A DNA stretch of 64,000 nucleotides from Flavisolibacter ginsengisoli DSM 18119 (GCF_900129295.1 NZ_FQUU01000010.1:1-64000), one strand, 5' to 3'; positions 1 to 9,577 are shown, numbered from the stretch's first letter. A program made the numbers and translations. The notes: a model not told the origin generated them from the letters alone.

Positions 1-153
1 TGCATAGGTCCACACCTTTGACTGCGGATTGTCACTAGTATTAAATACTATGGGCAATGAAGTCAGGTTGGTTACAGATGAAAAACCAGGTTGAGCAAAT
101 ATTCTATATGCTGTTAGGATGGCGCATAGAAAAAAGAGTGAAATGTTTTTCAT
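1..153 (-). CDS. N-terminal fragment of a secreted protein (cut by window edge)
   Basis: The minus-strand reading frame opens with ATG at 153 and stays open to base 1, giving 51 residues. It begins with a clear signal peptide (Lys then a Leu/Phe/Ala-rich core, cleavage likely after the IFAQ stretch near residue 21). The mature start contains PQSKVWTY, a pattern I associate with secreted Bacteroidota proteins of unknown role. It lies downstream of the aminotransferase gene on the same strand, so it may be the last seen gene of the polysaccharide locus or a separate unit. The function cannot be told from this fragment. Confidence 0.6.
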   Translation of the reverse strand, partial: MKNISLFFLCAILTAYRIFAQPGFSSVTNLTSLPIVFNTSDNPQSKVWTYA

Positions 154-280
154 AACAAGTTTTTATTAACAGAGATTCTGAGAAGTGATATAATCGAATG
201 CAGAGACAAAGCATTCTTATTTAAACGGTATTACTCTGTTTATATTCAGCAGATTAATGTAGCAAAAAACAGTTCCTTTC

Positions 281-1384
281 TTATTTATAAAAACTAAGTA
301 TTGATTCAGCTATATAACTAATTTGATCGTATTTGAGTTCGGGGTAAAGCGGTAATGAAAGTATTTGTTCCTTATAATGATAACTTACCGGGAAGTCCTT
401 GCGTTTGTGTTGCAAATAACTATATGCTTCTAAAAATGGCAACGGACTGGGATAATGAATTGCTGTTTCTATACCTTTTTTACTGAGGTAATTTTGTAAG
501 TCATTTCTTTTTTTTACGCGAATTACATATAAATGGAATGAATGTACCGAATTGTCGCGTACTAATGGTGTTATTACATGATCGTTATTTTGAAAGATCT
601 GAGAGTAGCAGGCAGCATTTTCTATTCTCTTTGCTGTCCATTCTTCAATATGATCAAGTTTAACTGAAAGAATTGCTGCCTGCAATCCATCCAGTCTCGA
701 ATTAATTCCTTCCATCTTATGTTTGTGTTTGACAAGGGCTCCATGGCGGGCAAACATTTTGCACTTCAGTGCCAGTTCGTCATCATCAGTAATTAAACCA
801 CCGGCATCACCATATGCTCCCAGATTTTTACCAGGATAAAAACTAAATGAGCCGGCAATTCCAAATGTTCCAGCTTTCTTGTTTTTGTATTTTGAAAAAT
901 GAGATTGAGCACAATCTTCAATTACATGCAAATTATACTTGTCTGCTATTGATTTTATCTTTTCAATTTCACACATTTGTCCGTAAAGGTGAACAGGTAT
1001 GATTGCCTTGGTTCTTGATGTAATTTTTTCTTCGATCCTGGTTTCATCAATTGTATAGTAATCAGGATCAATATCAACAAAAACAGGTTTGGCTCCGCAT
1101 TGTGTAATCGTTTCAGAAGTAGATATCCAGCTATTGGCAACGGTTATTACTTCATCACCTGGTCCAATACCCAATGATTTCATAATTATATAAAGCGAAT
1201 CTGTGCCATTAGCTGTAGATACAAAATGTTTGACTCCATATTTCCTGGCGAACTTTTCTTCAAATTCAATAATATATTTACCACCAATAAAAGCCGTTTC
1301 CTCAATTACATTACCTATTGCAGTGTCAATAGAGACCTTCAAATTCTTATACTGAGTTTTTAGATCTACAAAGGGTATTGTCAT
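281..1384 (-). CDS. DegT/DnrJ/EryC1/StrS-family sugar aminotransferase
   Basis: This is a PLP-dependent aminotransferase that turns a keto group of a nucleotide-activated sugar into an amino group, usually with glutamate as donor, in the cytoplasm. At 367 residues it has normal family length. The PLP-binding lysine is K186 in the FYPGKNLGAYGDAGG segment, the ANGTDSL loop near residue 60 contacts the cofactor phosphate, and EDCAQ near 156 supplies the aspartate that pairs with the pyridine nitrogen. It lies 21 bases after the hexapeptide acyltransferase on the same strand. Together with the Gfo/Idh oxidoreductase further upstream these form an oxidise-aminate-acylate series like WbpB/WbpE/WbpD or FdtB/FdtC. 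The exact sugar is not determined. Family certain, substrate inferred. Confidence 0.9.
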   Translation of the reverse strand: MTIPFVDLKTQYKNLKVSIDTAIGNVIEETAFIGGKYIIEFEEKFARKYGVKHFVSTANGTDSLYIIMKSLGIGPGDEVITVANSWISTSETITQCGAKPVFVDIDPDYYTIDETRIEEKITSRTKAIIPVHLYGQMCEIEKIKSIADKYNLHVIEDCAQSHFSKYKNKKAGTFGIAGSFSFYPGKNLGAYGDAGGLITDDDELALKCKMFARHGALVKHKHKMEGINSRLDGLQAAILSVKLDHIEEWTAKRIENAACYSQIFQNNDHVITPLVRDNSVHSFHLYVIRVKKRNDLQNYLSKKGIETAIHYPSPLPFLEAYSYLQHKRKDFPVSYHYKEQILSLPLYPELKYDQISYIAESILSFYK

Positions 1385-1405
1385 AATGCTTGTATTTATT
1401 TGTTC

Positions 1406-1882
1406 TTAGAAACTTGTATTAATAGTTCTTAGAAATTTGGCTGGATTGCCAACATAGATGCCTGGCTTTTCAATATTCCTTGTTACCACTGCTCCCGCGC
1501 CAATGATTACATGATCGCAAATGATAACTGGTAAAATTGTTGCATTACTGCCAATGGAAACATGGTTTCCGATATGGGTTTCTTTCCATAGCTCTTTATT
1601 TCCCCCTGCAGGGCCCCCTTTTTGGAACAGGTCATTTATAAACATAACACCATGGCCAATGAAGCAATTATTACCAATGGTGATTAATTCACATATGAAA
1701 GTATGTGATTGTATTTTACAATTATTTCCAATGGATACGTTTTTTTGTATTTCCACAAATGGACCGATAAAACAATTATTACCGATAGTACAACCGTAGA
1801 GGTTAACAGGTTGCACAATATTTACATCTTTACCTAATTGAACATTATTGATTGATACAATTGATAACGCTGGACTTTCCAT
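1406..1882 (-). CDS. Left-handed beta-helix (hexapeptide repeat) sugar N-acyltransferase
   Basis: The 158-residue protein is built mostly of hexapeptide repeats (IGNNCF, IGNNCK, IGNHVS, IGSNAT, IIGAGAV), which fold into the left-handed parallel beta-helix of trimeric acyltransferases. The end, YVGNPAKFLR, is the usual last turn of the family, and the length fits WbpD/WlbB/FdtC-like enzymes. It probably acetylates the amino sugar made by the aminotransferase that follows 21 bases later. No serine acetyltransferase N-domain is present, which argues against CysE. Substrate and acyl donor are inferred from context only. Confidence 0.85.
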   Translation of the reverse strand: MESPALSIVSINNVQLGKDVNIVQPVNLYGCTIGNNCFIGPFVEIQKNVSIGNNCKIQSHTFICELITIGNNCFIGHGVMFINDLFQKGGPAGGNKELWKETHIGNHVSIGSNATILPVIICDHVIIGAGAVVTRNIEKPGIYVGNPAKFLRTINTSF

Positions 1883-2176
1883 GAACCAAGAGTTGTAATG
1901 ATTGTATAAATAACGGAACGGATTTTTCCTTTAGTTGATTAAAATCTATATTTTGAAATAATATTTATCCTAAACTGTTAATGTGGAAGCAGTTAGCGAA
2001 ATACACGAATATTTTCAAGGGATGCTTTAAGGGAAATGGCACAATAGTTGAAAAGAAATGTGAAATTTAAAAAGTTGAGTCTGGTTTAACTTACCAGTCT
2101 AAAAAAACTAAGTAACTATTAAAAAAGAACTTCTGTTATTTATTAATTCCTATTAAAAATCTTAAAAGCATTTCCA

Positions 2177-3661
2177 ATGAAAAACCTAACTGGGGTATTT
2201 TACACACCTAGCATTATGTCTATTAGCCTGATTGTACTTATTACTTTATTTTCTTGCAGCAAAACGGATACGCTGAGATCTGGAGAATCCGGGATGTCGC
2301 AAGAAAGTTTGATGAGTGCAAGTGCTTCGAGCAAAGCAAATTTATCTTCTTTAACTTTCACAGGAACGAAACTTGCTTTCCCCGAGGCAACGGGTTTTGC
2401 TAAAGAGTCAAGAGGCGCCTATGCAAAATATGAACAAACGGGCAATACAGCCGACCTTCCGAAAGTTTTGTATGTCGATAATTTAAATAATTCAGGAACG
2501 GGTTCATTGAGAACAGCTTTAACAGCAACCTATCCTCGGATTGTGATTTTTAGGGTAGGGGGCACCATTGCTTTATCCTCCACTATATCTATTACATCTC
2601 CTTATATAACAATTGCTGGATATACCGCTCCAGGTGGTGGAATATGTATAAAAGGAGCAACCATTTGGGTTATGACTTCTGAGGTTATTATAAGAAATAT
2701 AAGAGTTAGAAATGGGGTTTGGGCAGCTCCCGATCATGGAACAGACGGGATAAGTATATCGGCACAAGGAACGAAGATTAAAAATGTAATAATTGATCAT
2801 TGTTCTGTTTCATGGGCCTCCGATGAACAAATTGGTATAAACGGAACTAAAGGAGGAATTGAAAATGTTACTGTTCAAAACTCCATCCTTGCAGAAGGCT
2901 TTTTAGGACATGCATTTGGCATACTTTGTAATGGTAAATTAGGCGATACTTATCACATAACGAATGTAAGCATTCATAGGAACCTCTTTGTCAGTACAGA
3001 AGGCAGAACTCCAAGATTTGGTGAATATGTTACCGGGACTGTCATAAATAATCTGGTGCATAACTGGGGATCAAAAGCAAGTGAATATGTTGACGGCACA
3101 AAAGGCGATATTCTCTACAATAAATTTAAACCTGGCAAAAACACTTCTTCCGGTGGATTGAAGAAAACCATTGAAATCATATGGGATGGCTCTACCCAAA
3201 AATCGGCTGTATATGTTGCCGGAAATGGTAGCGTACCTCCCTTACTGTATGGATATCCCTCAGGATCAACACTTGCTAACTCGTTAGCTAACAGTGCTTA
3301 TTACAATAGTTCAATTTATGGATTTACACCTATATCAGATTTGTCTTCCCTTGAAAGCAATTTACTGCCAACAGTTGGAGCTTTCCCCAGAGATGCTGCA
3401 GATGCCAGATTTGTCAGTCAATATATAAATGGTACTGGCTCGATTCCCACTTCTGCAGGCACATATCCTACATTGAAAAGTGCTGTTTATCCAGCCAATA
3501 ATTCCGGAATACATACAGCATGGTTAGTGAAAAAAGGTTATGCAGCTAGCGAAACTGCTGCAAGTGCATTAACCCAGTCTTATCTGATTAATCCAGCTAA
3601 CGGAAAGAACGGCTATTCAATTTTGGAAGAGTTTATGAATGATGCAGCTTTGTATAATTGA
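2177..3661 (+). CDS. Pectate-lyase-like polysaccharide lyase, lipoprotein
   Basis: The 494-residue protein starts with a lipoprotein signal peptide ending in the lipobox LFSC (C27) and so is probably anchored in an outer membrane. Residues ~95-330 form a right-handed beta-helix of the pectate-lyase superfamily: LYVDNLNNSGTGSLRTAL, then FRVGGTI, then ITIAGYTAPGGGICIKG, then IIDHCSVSWASDEQ, which are core strings of PL1-like bacterial lyases. Family members cleave uronic-acid polymers by beta-elimination. It is the only plus-strand gene inside a minus-strand polysaccharide locus, a position like that of AlgL in alginate clusters. It may trim or release the polymer made here, or degrade a foreign pectin-like glycan. 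A hairpin terminator follows the stop. Substrate is not shown by the sequence. Confidence 0.8.
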   Translation: MKNLTGVFYTPSIMSISLIVLITLFSCSKTDTLRSGESGMSQESLMSASASSKANLSSLTFTGTKLAFPEATGFAKESRGAYAKYEQTGNTADLPKVLYVDNLNNSGTGSLRTALTATYPRIVIFRVGGTIALSSTISITSPYITIAGYTAPGGGICIKGATIWVMTSEVIIRNIRVRNGVWAAPDHGTDGISISAQGTKIKNVIIDHCSVSWASDEQIGINGTKGGIENVTVQNSILAEGFLGHAFGILCNGKLGDTYHITNVSIHRNLFVSTEGRTPRFGEYVTGTVINNLVHNWGSKASEYVDGTKGDILYNKFKPGKNTSSGGLKKTIEIIWDGSTQKSAVYVAGNGSVPPLLYGYPSGSTLANSLANSAYYNSSIYGFTPISDLSSLESNLLPTVGAFPRDAADARFVSQYINGTGSIPTSAGTYPTLKSAVYPANNSGIHTAWLVKKGYAASETAASALTQSYLINPANGKNGYSILEEFMNDAALYN

Positions 3662-3716
3662 TTAGTGAGTGCTACACTGCCAGTGGCAATTCAAGAATGA
3701 TTTCGTATTGTAAATG

Positions 3717-3761
3717 TGAATAGTGTATTAGGATAATTATTTTAATGCACTATTCATTTTT
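3717..3761 (+). terminator. Rho-independent terminator after the lyase gene
   Basis: A 14-bp stem (arms 3717-3730 and 3743-3756, one T-G pair) with a 12-nt loop is followed by five T and then C. It lies 55 bases past the lyase stop and before the convergent Gfo/Idh gene. Confidence 0.7.
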
Positions 3762-3807
3762 CATTTTAAAAAAATATTTCTACTTATCATAACAACCAGT
3801 AATAAAA

Positions 3808-4911
3808 TTATGGCCTAACTATTTTGACACTTGGTGTTTCTTTTAGGATATCAATACCAGATTTACCGAAGATCATTTTATGGTTGCTATTTAACATGAA
3901 TTCTTCCCTTTCAATGCTAGCATATATTTTTTCAATAAAGTCAACAGTTTTTATTGCTTCATTACCATCGACTGCAATTGTTCCATTGCGATCAATTACA
4001 TCAAGTACATTTTCTATTATCTTATCATGATTTGACATAGATCCCTGGTAGTCTCCATAGTTATTGGCGGGGTTTCCCATGGGAATATCATCTATTTTAT
4101 AAAAATCAATGTTTTGGTATTCCAATTCATTTAAATATTGCCCACCAACTTTAATTGTACCTTTTTCCCCAAATAATGTAATGCTTCCTTCCATATTTTT
4201 ATTAAAGGAATTGATAGTAAAATTCATAGTTCCTATTACACCTGATTCGAAACTGGCAATTGCTGTTATAGTGTCATCAAATTCTATTGTTTCCCGATGA
4301 TGAAAATTATTTGCATATGCTCTTACAGCTTTGGGTTTTCCAAGAACCCACAAGAACAAATCAATAAAGTGAGAGAATTGAGTATATAAAATTCCTCCAT
4401 CCAAATCTACTGTGCCTTTCCAATCTGAATTATTGAAGTATTTTTTGTCCCTGTTCCAGAAACAATTCAGCTGCGCAGAATATATTTTACCCAACAGGTT
4501 TCTATCCAGGACTTCTTTTAATTTAATAATTGGTGGATTAAATCTGTTTTGTTTAACAACAAATAGATGCCTGTGAAATTTTTTTGCCACAGAAATCATT
4601 TTGTGACAATCAATTGTTTTAAGCGCCATAGGTTTTTCAACAACAACATGCTTTCCTGCCTGCAGGCATTTTATTGCATGTTCACAATGAAACCCATTTG
4701 GAGAACAAATATTGATCACATCCGATTCAAAGTCGTTCTCTAATAAGTCATTAATAACATAAAATTTCTTAACATTCGGAAAGTCATTCGCAAAGCTTTC
4801 TAATGCTGCTGGGTTATTGTCGCATACAGCAACAAGTTCCCCATTTTTAATAATATGCTCAGCATGCCTATGGGCGATTCTTCCAGCCCCAATTAAACTA
4901 AACTTTACCAT
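3808..4911 (-). CDS. Gfo/Idh/MocA-family sugar oxidoreductase
   Basis: This is a 367-residue NAD(P)-dependent oxidoreductase. The N-terminal Rossmann fold shows LIGAGRIAHRH near residues 6-16, and the family signature HVVVEKPMAL (with the catalytic-type EKP) lies near 90-100. The C-terminal alpha/beta domain includes DGGILYTQFSHFIDLFLW. In sugar loci such proteins oxidise a ring hydroxyl, often C3 of a UDP-linked aminosugar acid (WbpB/WlbA type), to feed a DegT aminotransferase and an acyltransferase, both found downstream here. It begins three bases after the sugar transferase stop, so the two are cotranscribed. The 3-dehydrogenase role is an inference from this trio. Confidence 0.85.
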   Translation of the reverse strand: MVKFSLIGAGRIAHRHAEHIIKNGELVAVCDNNPAALESFANDFPNVKKFYVINDLLENDFESDVINICSPNGFHCEHAIKCLQAGKHVVVEKPMALKTIDCHKMISVAKKFHRHLFVVKQNRFNPPIIKLKEVLDRNLLGKIYSAQLNCFWNRDKKYFNNSDWKGTVDLDGGILYTQFSHFIDLFLWVLGKPKAVRAYANNFHHRETIEFDDTITAIASFESGVIGTMNFTINSFNKNMEGSITLFGEKGTIKVGGQYLNELEYQNIDFYKIDDIPMGNPANNYGDYQGSMSNHDKIIENVLDVIDRNGTIAVDGNEAIKTVDFIEKIYASIEREEFMLNSNHKMIFGKSGIDILKETPSVKIVRP

Positions 4912-4913
4912 GA

Positions 4914-5978
4914 TTAAGCGCTTTTAATTTTGTTAGTAATTATATTGCTAAAGGCTTTAAATAGGTAGTTTATATCTGTAGAGAAGGGATGTTTTTCTTT
5001 ATCTTCTAAATATATTTTTTCTGATTCTATGTATTGCTTTACTTCCTGTTTAAGCAAGGCTACATACGGGGGGACACATCCTGGTTTGTACTTTAGCCTC
5101 TTTTCTTTTAAATCCTGGGGGTATTCTGCCAAAAACCTTGTACTTAATGGACGTACGCCAACTAAACCCATTTCACCTTTTATTACATTTATAAGCTGAG
5201 GTAGTTCATCTAACCAATACCTGCGCATAAATCTTCCCCAGGAAGTAATTCTGAAATCATGGGCAGGCTTTCCAATTTCTGAATAGCCATTTAGCTTTAA
5301 AATATAGTCTTGCAAATATTCAGCATAGGGATGCATCGTTCTAAATTTATACACACCGATCACTTTCCCATTCTTTCCGATTCGTGGCATTTTATATAAA
5401 AGGCTATAGCTTGGTTTCATATCAAAGCTTGGCTCTTTTATTTTTTTTGTCACGATATAAGTTAACCCATTAATGTTTTGATGGTCTACGATTTCAAAAC
5501 CGCAACATACTATTCGTCCCAGTGCTTCTGCCTTAGAAAGTAATCTTCCTTTTCCTTTTGTAATGGCAAAGTATATTTTTTTAAGTCCCTTTATTTTCGG
5601 GCAAGCTCTCAGGAATATAAATTCCAGGGCGAAATATATGTTTCGGATAACCGGAACTTTATTAATAAACATTTTCTGTCTCCTGACGGTAAATGTCTCT
5701 ACGCAAGCAATGAATATGTCACCATTTTTTAATTTGGCATTTACCCCATCAAAAAACTTATTGATATATCTTATATCGTTGATCCTGCTAAGGTTAACTA
5801 TTGCGTTTACTTTTGGACTGTTCAATATTTTAGAAATATTCGTTGTCGAGATAAGCAGCGTGTTATCTGATCTTAAATCAACAAATTTTGAGATGTAAGT
5901 GTATTCTTCACATCCCCTGGACTGTGCAATCTTTATATTTTGATACTGGGTATGCGCAGTTGAATTCTGATAATTCAT
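4914..5978 (-). CDS. Priming sugar-phosphate transferase with atypical N-terminal region
   Basis: The C-terminal half (residues ~185-354) is a bacterial sugar transferase domain (Pfam Bac_transf): KFRTMHPYAEYLQ, then WGRFMRRYWLDELPQLINV with the catalytic Asp-Glu pair, then KGEMGLVGVRPLS and KPGC. These enzymes place the first sugar-1-phosphate on undecaprenyl phosphate. The N-terminal ~180 residues are not the usual four transmembrane helices plus CoA-binding-like domain. They show one hydrophobic stretch near residues 115-130 and strings such as NLSRINDIRYINKF, ITKGKGRLLSKAEALGR and CCGFEIVD, which recur in Bacteroidota versions of this enzyme and look like a degenerate methyltransferase-type fold. 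It lies between the dehydrogenase and the Gfo/Idh gene. Confidence 0.85.
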   Translation of the reverse strand: MNYQNSTAHTQYQNIKIAQSRGCEEYTYISKFVDLRSDNTLLISTTNISKILNSPKVNAIVNLSRINDIRYINKFFDGVNAKLKNGDIFIACVETFTVRRQKMFINKVPVIRNIYFALEFIFLRACPKIKGLKKIYFAITKGKGRLLSKAEALGRIVCCGFEIVDHQNINGLTYIVTKKIKEPSFDMKPSYSLLYKMPRIGKNGKVIGVYKFRTMHPYAEYLQDYILKLNGYSEIGKPAHDFRITSWGRFMRRYWLDELPQLINVIKGEMGLVGVRPLSTRFLAEYPQDLKEKRLKYKPGCVPPYVALLKQEVKQYIESEKIYLEDKEKHPFSTDINYLFKAFSNIITNKIKSA

Positions 5979-6155
5979 GAAACCTCATTAATTTTTAATT
6001 AATAAAGCAGATTTCAGGTTGATCTTTTTCGTAAGCGTATGCTTCAGTCTTTTTATAACCTTGTTTTAATAGGAAAAGGACAATATATAATGGTATACAA
6101 ATAAGAGCTGATTATATTTGAGATACGAACTACAAAAGGAGAAGTGGGATTTTGA

Positions 6156-7463
6156 TTACCAGCAAATGCCTTCATAATTAGGCAATGTTTCCATTTTATT
6201 TATTCTCATTAGATCTATGACGGTATGTTTTTTCTCTAATAAATGGTAATATGCATCTGCGTCAAAATCTCTGTGGTTTATTACAACAACATCATTTGAT
6301 TTTATTGTCATTTCCAGATCATCGCTAATTAGTTTAGACAGGTGGGGCAGGCGCTCATTTATAAATGACTTGTTGGCACCGATTAATTTAGACAGGTGAA
6401 CATTTTCATCATAAATTGTCAACCGATAACCTTTTCCGATCAACGTTTCTGCTAAATCTACACTAGGACTATAGCGTAAATCGTCTGTACCTTCTTTAAA
6501 ACTTAACCCAATAAAGCAAATATTCTTTTTTCCCGTTTTCGTAATTAGATCATAAGCAACTCTTTTTTGATGTTCATTGGAAGCCTCTATACAAGCCAAT
6601 ATTGGGGTGGATACATAATGGTCATGTGCTATGGTAGCAAAACCTTTTAAGTCTTTGGGGAGACAGGAGCCACCATAAGCAAATCCAGGTTTAAAATAGG
6701 CACAGGAAATGTTAAGCTTGTTGTCTTTACAAAACAAATCCATTACTTTATGAGAATCTATTGAGAGTGCCTTGCACACATTTCCTACTTCATTAGAAAA
6801 AGCAATTTTTAAAGCATGAAAGGAATTGTTTACATATTTAATTACTTCCGCCACTTCAATATCAGTAACTTCAATAGGGGCATCAAGGCAACTGTACAAT
6901 GAAGCGACTTTTTCTATAGCTAAATCATTGTCTCCGCCAATAACTGTAATGGCTGGGTGGTAATAATCGCTAACCGCAGACCCTTCTCTTAAAAATTCCG
7001 GATTGGAAACCACAGAAAAGTCTTCTCCTCTTTTTTTATTGGAGCGTTGTTCTATTATTTTTCCGATCTTTTGATTGGTGCCGGGCAATACTGTACTCCT
7101 GATAACCACAGTATGAAAACTGTTTTTTAAATTAATACAATCCCCGATTTCTTCAGCAGTTTTGTATATATATGATAAGTCTAAATGTCCATGATGTGAA
7201 GAAGGCGTCCCTACGCAAATAATGCTTAGCTCTGAATTCAATACGGCTTTTTTAGCGCAAACTGTAGCAGAAATATTTCCTTTTTCATATTCTTCTTTTA
7301 TGATTGTGTCAATGCCCATTTCTAAAATGGTGGCTTGGCCTTTATTGATTTGATCAACCTTAAATGGATTTACATCAACACCAATTACCTGGTGACCGTT
7401 TTTGGCTAGGCAACCCAAACTGACACATCCTACATAACCTAATCCGAAAATTGAAATTCTCAT
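6156..7463 (-). CDS. GDP-mannose 6-dehydrogenase (AlgD-like)
   Basis: The 435-residue protein belongs to the UDP-glucose/GDP-mannose dehydrogenase family, which oxidises C6 of a sugar nucleotide twice to a uronic acid. It has the NAD fold MRISIFGLGYVGCVS, the ICVGTPSS and RSTVLPGT loops, and the catalytic cysteine C267 in GFAYGGSCLPKDL. GLSFKEGTDDLRYSPS and the final EGICW match, from memory, Pseudomonas AlgD very closely, including the same last five residues, rather than UDP-glucose dehydrogenase or WbpA. The likely product is therefore GDP-mannuronate. A short gap separates it from the DUF354 gene upstream. Substrate assignment rests on remembered motifs and needs alignment. Confidence 0.85.
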   Translation of the reverse strand: MRISIFGLGYVGCVSLGCLAKNGHQVIGVDVNPFKVDQINKGQATILEMGIDTIIKEEYEKGNISATVCAKKAVLNSELSIICVGTPSSHHGHLDLSYIYKTAEEIGDCINLKNSFHTVVIRSTVLPGTNQKIGKIIEQRSNKKRGEDFSVVSNPEFLREGSAVSDYYHPAITVIGGDNDLAIEKVASLYSCLDAPIEVTDIEVAEVIKYVNNSFHALKIAFSNEVGNVCKALSIDSHKVMDLFCKDNKLNISCAYFKPGFAYGGSCLPKDLKGFATIAHDHYVSTPILACIEASNEHQKRVAYDLITKTGKKNICFIGLSFKEGTDDLRYSPSVDLAETLIGKGYRLTIYDENVHLSKLIGANKSFINERLPHLSKLISDDLEMTIKSNDVVVINHRDFDADAYYHLLEKKHTVIDLMRINKMETLPNYEGICW

Positions 7464-7482
7464 AGCATCATGTTTAAATGGC

Positions 7483-8517
7483 TCATTTACTTCTTTTATA
7501 TTTTTTTATGCTTTCTTTCATAAATAGTACCATATCATCCCATCTTTCTAAAAGTTGATTTCGAACTTTTATCTGTTTTAATTCATCGAATTTTTCATCT
7601 ATTGTTTGATTGATAACAGGTAAAGCTGTTTTTCCAGGTAAGTGTTTTAAAAAACCAATCTTTACTAGAATTTCATTGGCTTTCATTTTCCTTATTCCGC
7701 AGTATATACTTGGCACACCCAACATAGCGCCTTCTCTGGCCATGCTATCTCCCGAAGAGATTACTAATTTTGAGTAGAAGATTAGGGAATGGATGTTTTC
7801 TACCGGTTCATCCAATATAAGCCAATGACTTGGAAATTGTTCAGCAAGACATTTATCTTCCAGTGATAAAACTACTTTACAACTAGTTGATATTTCTTTT
7901 GAAAAATTGCAAATGATGGCATTTGCCTGGTTAAAATAATTGAACGATTTATTACTGACTTCTCTTACAAAAAGATATTCATAAGGAATTAGTCCGTACT
8001 TAAGAGGAATATTTATATCAGGGTTAAATCTCTTTGGACTTAAATAGCTCCATTCTTTTAAGCAATTGAAAATTGATATCTTGCTATTGGCTTTAACAAT
8101 AGGCGGGAAAAATAGTTGATCTGAAAACCTGGCATTTAGCTGGTTGATTCTCCTTCTTTCCGGATCATCGGAAAATTGTATTATAGGAGTTCCTGAAAAT
8201 TTGCAGGCGAAGGCTAAAGGAATACTACTTACAGCTAAGCATAAATTGTACTTATTTTTCCTGATGAGATTAAAGAAAGCAAGGCTTCGTTTTATATTTC
8301 CATTCCAAAGTATAGACCATCTGCTACCATTGCTGCTTCCTACCGGAATGGTATTAAATCCCGTATATTCAGATTGTATTATTTTCGCCAGCCTGCCTCT
8401 TTTTAAATAGCAAATGGTTATGTCCCAGTCTTCCTGCATTAACTCCTTTGAAAGACCTTTAAAAAGATTTAATTGTGCAGGGTGCTTAATATCGATCAGA
8501 ATTTTTTTTCCTGGCAT
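7483..8517 (-). CDS. DUF354 family GT-B-like protein
   Basis: The 344-residue protein opens with ILIDIKHPAQLNLFKGLSKEL, the hallmark of DUF354, a family with a two-domain GT-B-like architecture related to UDP-GlcNAc 2-epimerase and glycosyltransferases. Toward the C-terminus SSGDSMAREGAMLGVPSIY is the usual nucleotide-sugar loop. No transmembrane segment is seen. It sits 19 bases before the AlgD-like gene. The family is common in polysaccharide loci but its reaction has not been settled to my knowledge, so either glycosyl transfer or epimerisation is possible. Confidence 0.75.
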   Translation of the reverse strand: MPGKKILIDIKHPAQLNLFKGLSKELMQEDWDITICYLKRGRLAKIIQSEYTGFNTIPVGSSNGSRWSILWNGNIKRSLAFFNLIRKNKYNLCLAVSSIPLAFACKFSGTPIIQFSDDPERRRINQLNARFSDQLFFPPIVKANSKISIFNCLKEWSYLSPKRFNPDINIPLKYGLIPYEYLFVREVSNKSFNYFNQANAIICNFSKEISTSCKVVLSLEDKCLAEQFPSHWLILDEPVENIHSLIFYSKLVISSGDSMAREGAMLGVPSIYCGIRKMKANEILVKIGFLKHLPGKTALPVINQTIDEKFDELKQIKVRNQLLERWDDMVLFMKESIKKYKRSK

Positions 8518-8635
8518 ACCATAAAGTTTTATTGCCTATCAAAAAGGCTTGTATGGCTTTGGTATTGATACCCATATTAGTAATTAGTCTACCGATGCTA
8601 GGTGTCAACGATTTGAAGTTGTTTAAACAAGGAAT

Positions 8636-9577
8636 CTAACATTCATTTAAAACCTCGCTGTAGACGCCAAAAATCTTTTTAGAGATGATGTTGTTATCAA
8701 ACTTCTCAATTACAGGAAATCTATTTTGAATTCTTGCATTAGCTTGAGAAAGGAATTTAAGGCAGCGGACATACTCAGTTACAGTTTTTTGGATTATATA
8801 GCAATTATCAACTCCTGAGCAAATTAATCTTACTTCTCCCACATCATTGGAAATAACAGGGAGTGAGTTTAATATGGCCTCTTTTATAACCTGGGGACTT
8901 CCTTCAGTAAAACTGCACATAAGCATGACATCAGCAGCCTGCATAATATTTGTCACCTCGTTGCGGGTAAAACCTTTCATTTCTATAAACCTGACCTTCC
9001 TTTTAGTAACATTTGAAAATGCTTCTATTACTTTAAATGCAAATTGAGGGTCTTTTACTTTTCTATGAAAACCTGCTGAAAAAAGAATTACAAAATCGTT
9101 CTTTTCCCATCCTTTTTCAATCCTCGTATTTTCCCTCGAATCTAATTTTATATTCGTCTCTATTCCGCAAGGAATTATCGAGTATTTCTTTTTAAAGTAT
9201 TTCAACATTTTTTCTGACACTAAAATATTGTGCGAAGAAAACTGCGCTGCAAATAATGAATACTTCCGTTCCTTTGGTATATTGATATCACTTCCATGAA
9301 AAGTAATGATAATTTTAAGTTTTTTGAAAAACAGGTATTTATATAAAACTGCTACTAACGCCGATAGTCCACAGTGCACATGTATCAAGTCGACTCTATT
9401 TTTCCTGGTAAAATCAAACAATTTGATTACAGCTTTCAGGTAGCTACTAACCCCTCCGTGAGCTACCAAAAAATGACTGATTTCAACATTGTAATTTCTA
9501 ACCAGTGCATCGGCCTGCTCTTTTACATAGGGATATGGGTAACCTGTGTTGGACCTGCTGACAAATACAATCTTCAT
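8636..9577 (-). CDS. Glycosyltransferase, GT4 family
   Basis: The 313-residue protein is a short GT-B glycosyltransferase. The N-terminal half has VDLIHVHCGLSALVA and IITFHGSDINIPKERK. The C-terminal half has the donor-binding region CSFTEGSPQVIKEAILNSL, carrying the E-x7-E pattern, followed by PVISNDVGEVRLI. It would add one sugar from a nucleotide donor to the lipid-linked repeat unit at the inner face of the membrane. It is preceded by another putative transferase and followed by the DUF354 gene. Sugar and linkage cannot be predicted. Confidence 0.88.
   Translation of the reverse strand: MKIVFVSRSNTGYPYPYVKEQADALVRNYNVEISHFLVAHGGVSSYLKAVIKLFDFTRKNRVDLIHVHCGLSALVAVLYKYLFFKKLKIIITFHGSDINIPKERKYSLFAAQFSSHNILVSEKMLKYFKKKYSIIPCGIETNIKLDSRENTRIEKGWEKNDFVILFSAGFHRKVKDPQFAFKVIEAFSNVTKRKVRFIEMKGFTRNEVTNIMQAADVMLMCSFTEGSPQVIKEAILNSLPVISNDVGEVRLICSGVDNCYIIQKTVTEYVRCLKFLSQANARIQNRFPVIEKFDNNIISKKIFGVYSEVLNEC

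Noticed and set aside
6156-7463. Dehydrogenase as WbpA (UDP-GlcNAc 6-dehydrogenase), to complete a WbpA/B/E/D set
   Set aside because: The catalytic-loop strings and the final EGICW fit remembered AlgD (GDP-mannose) much better.
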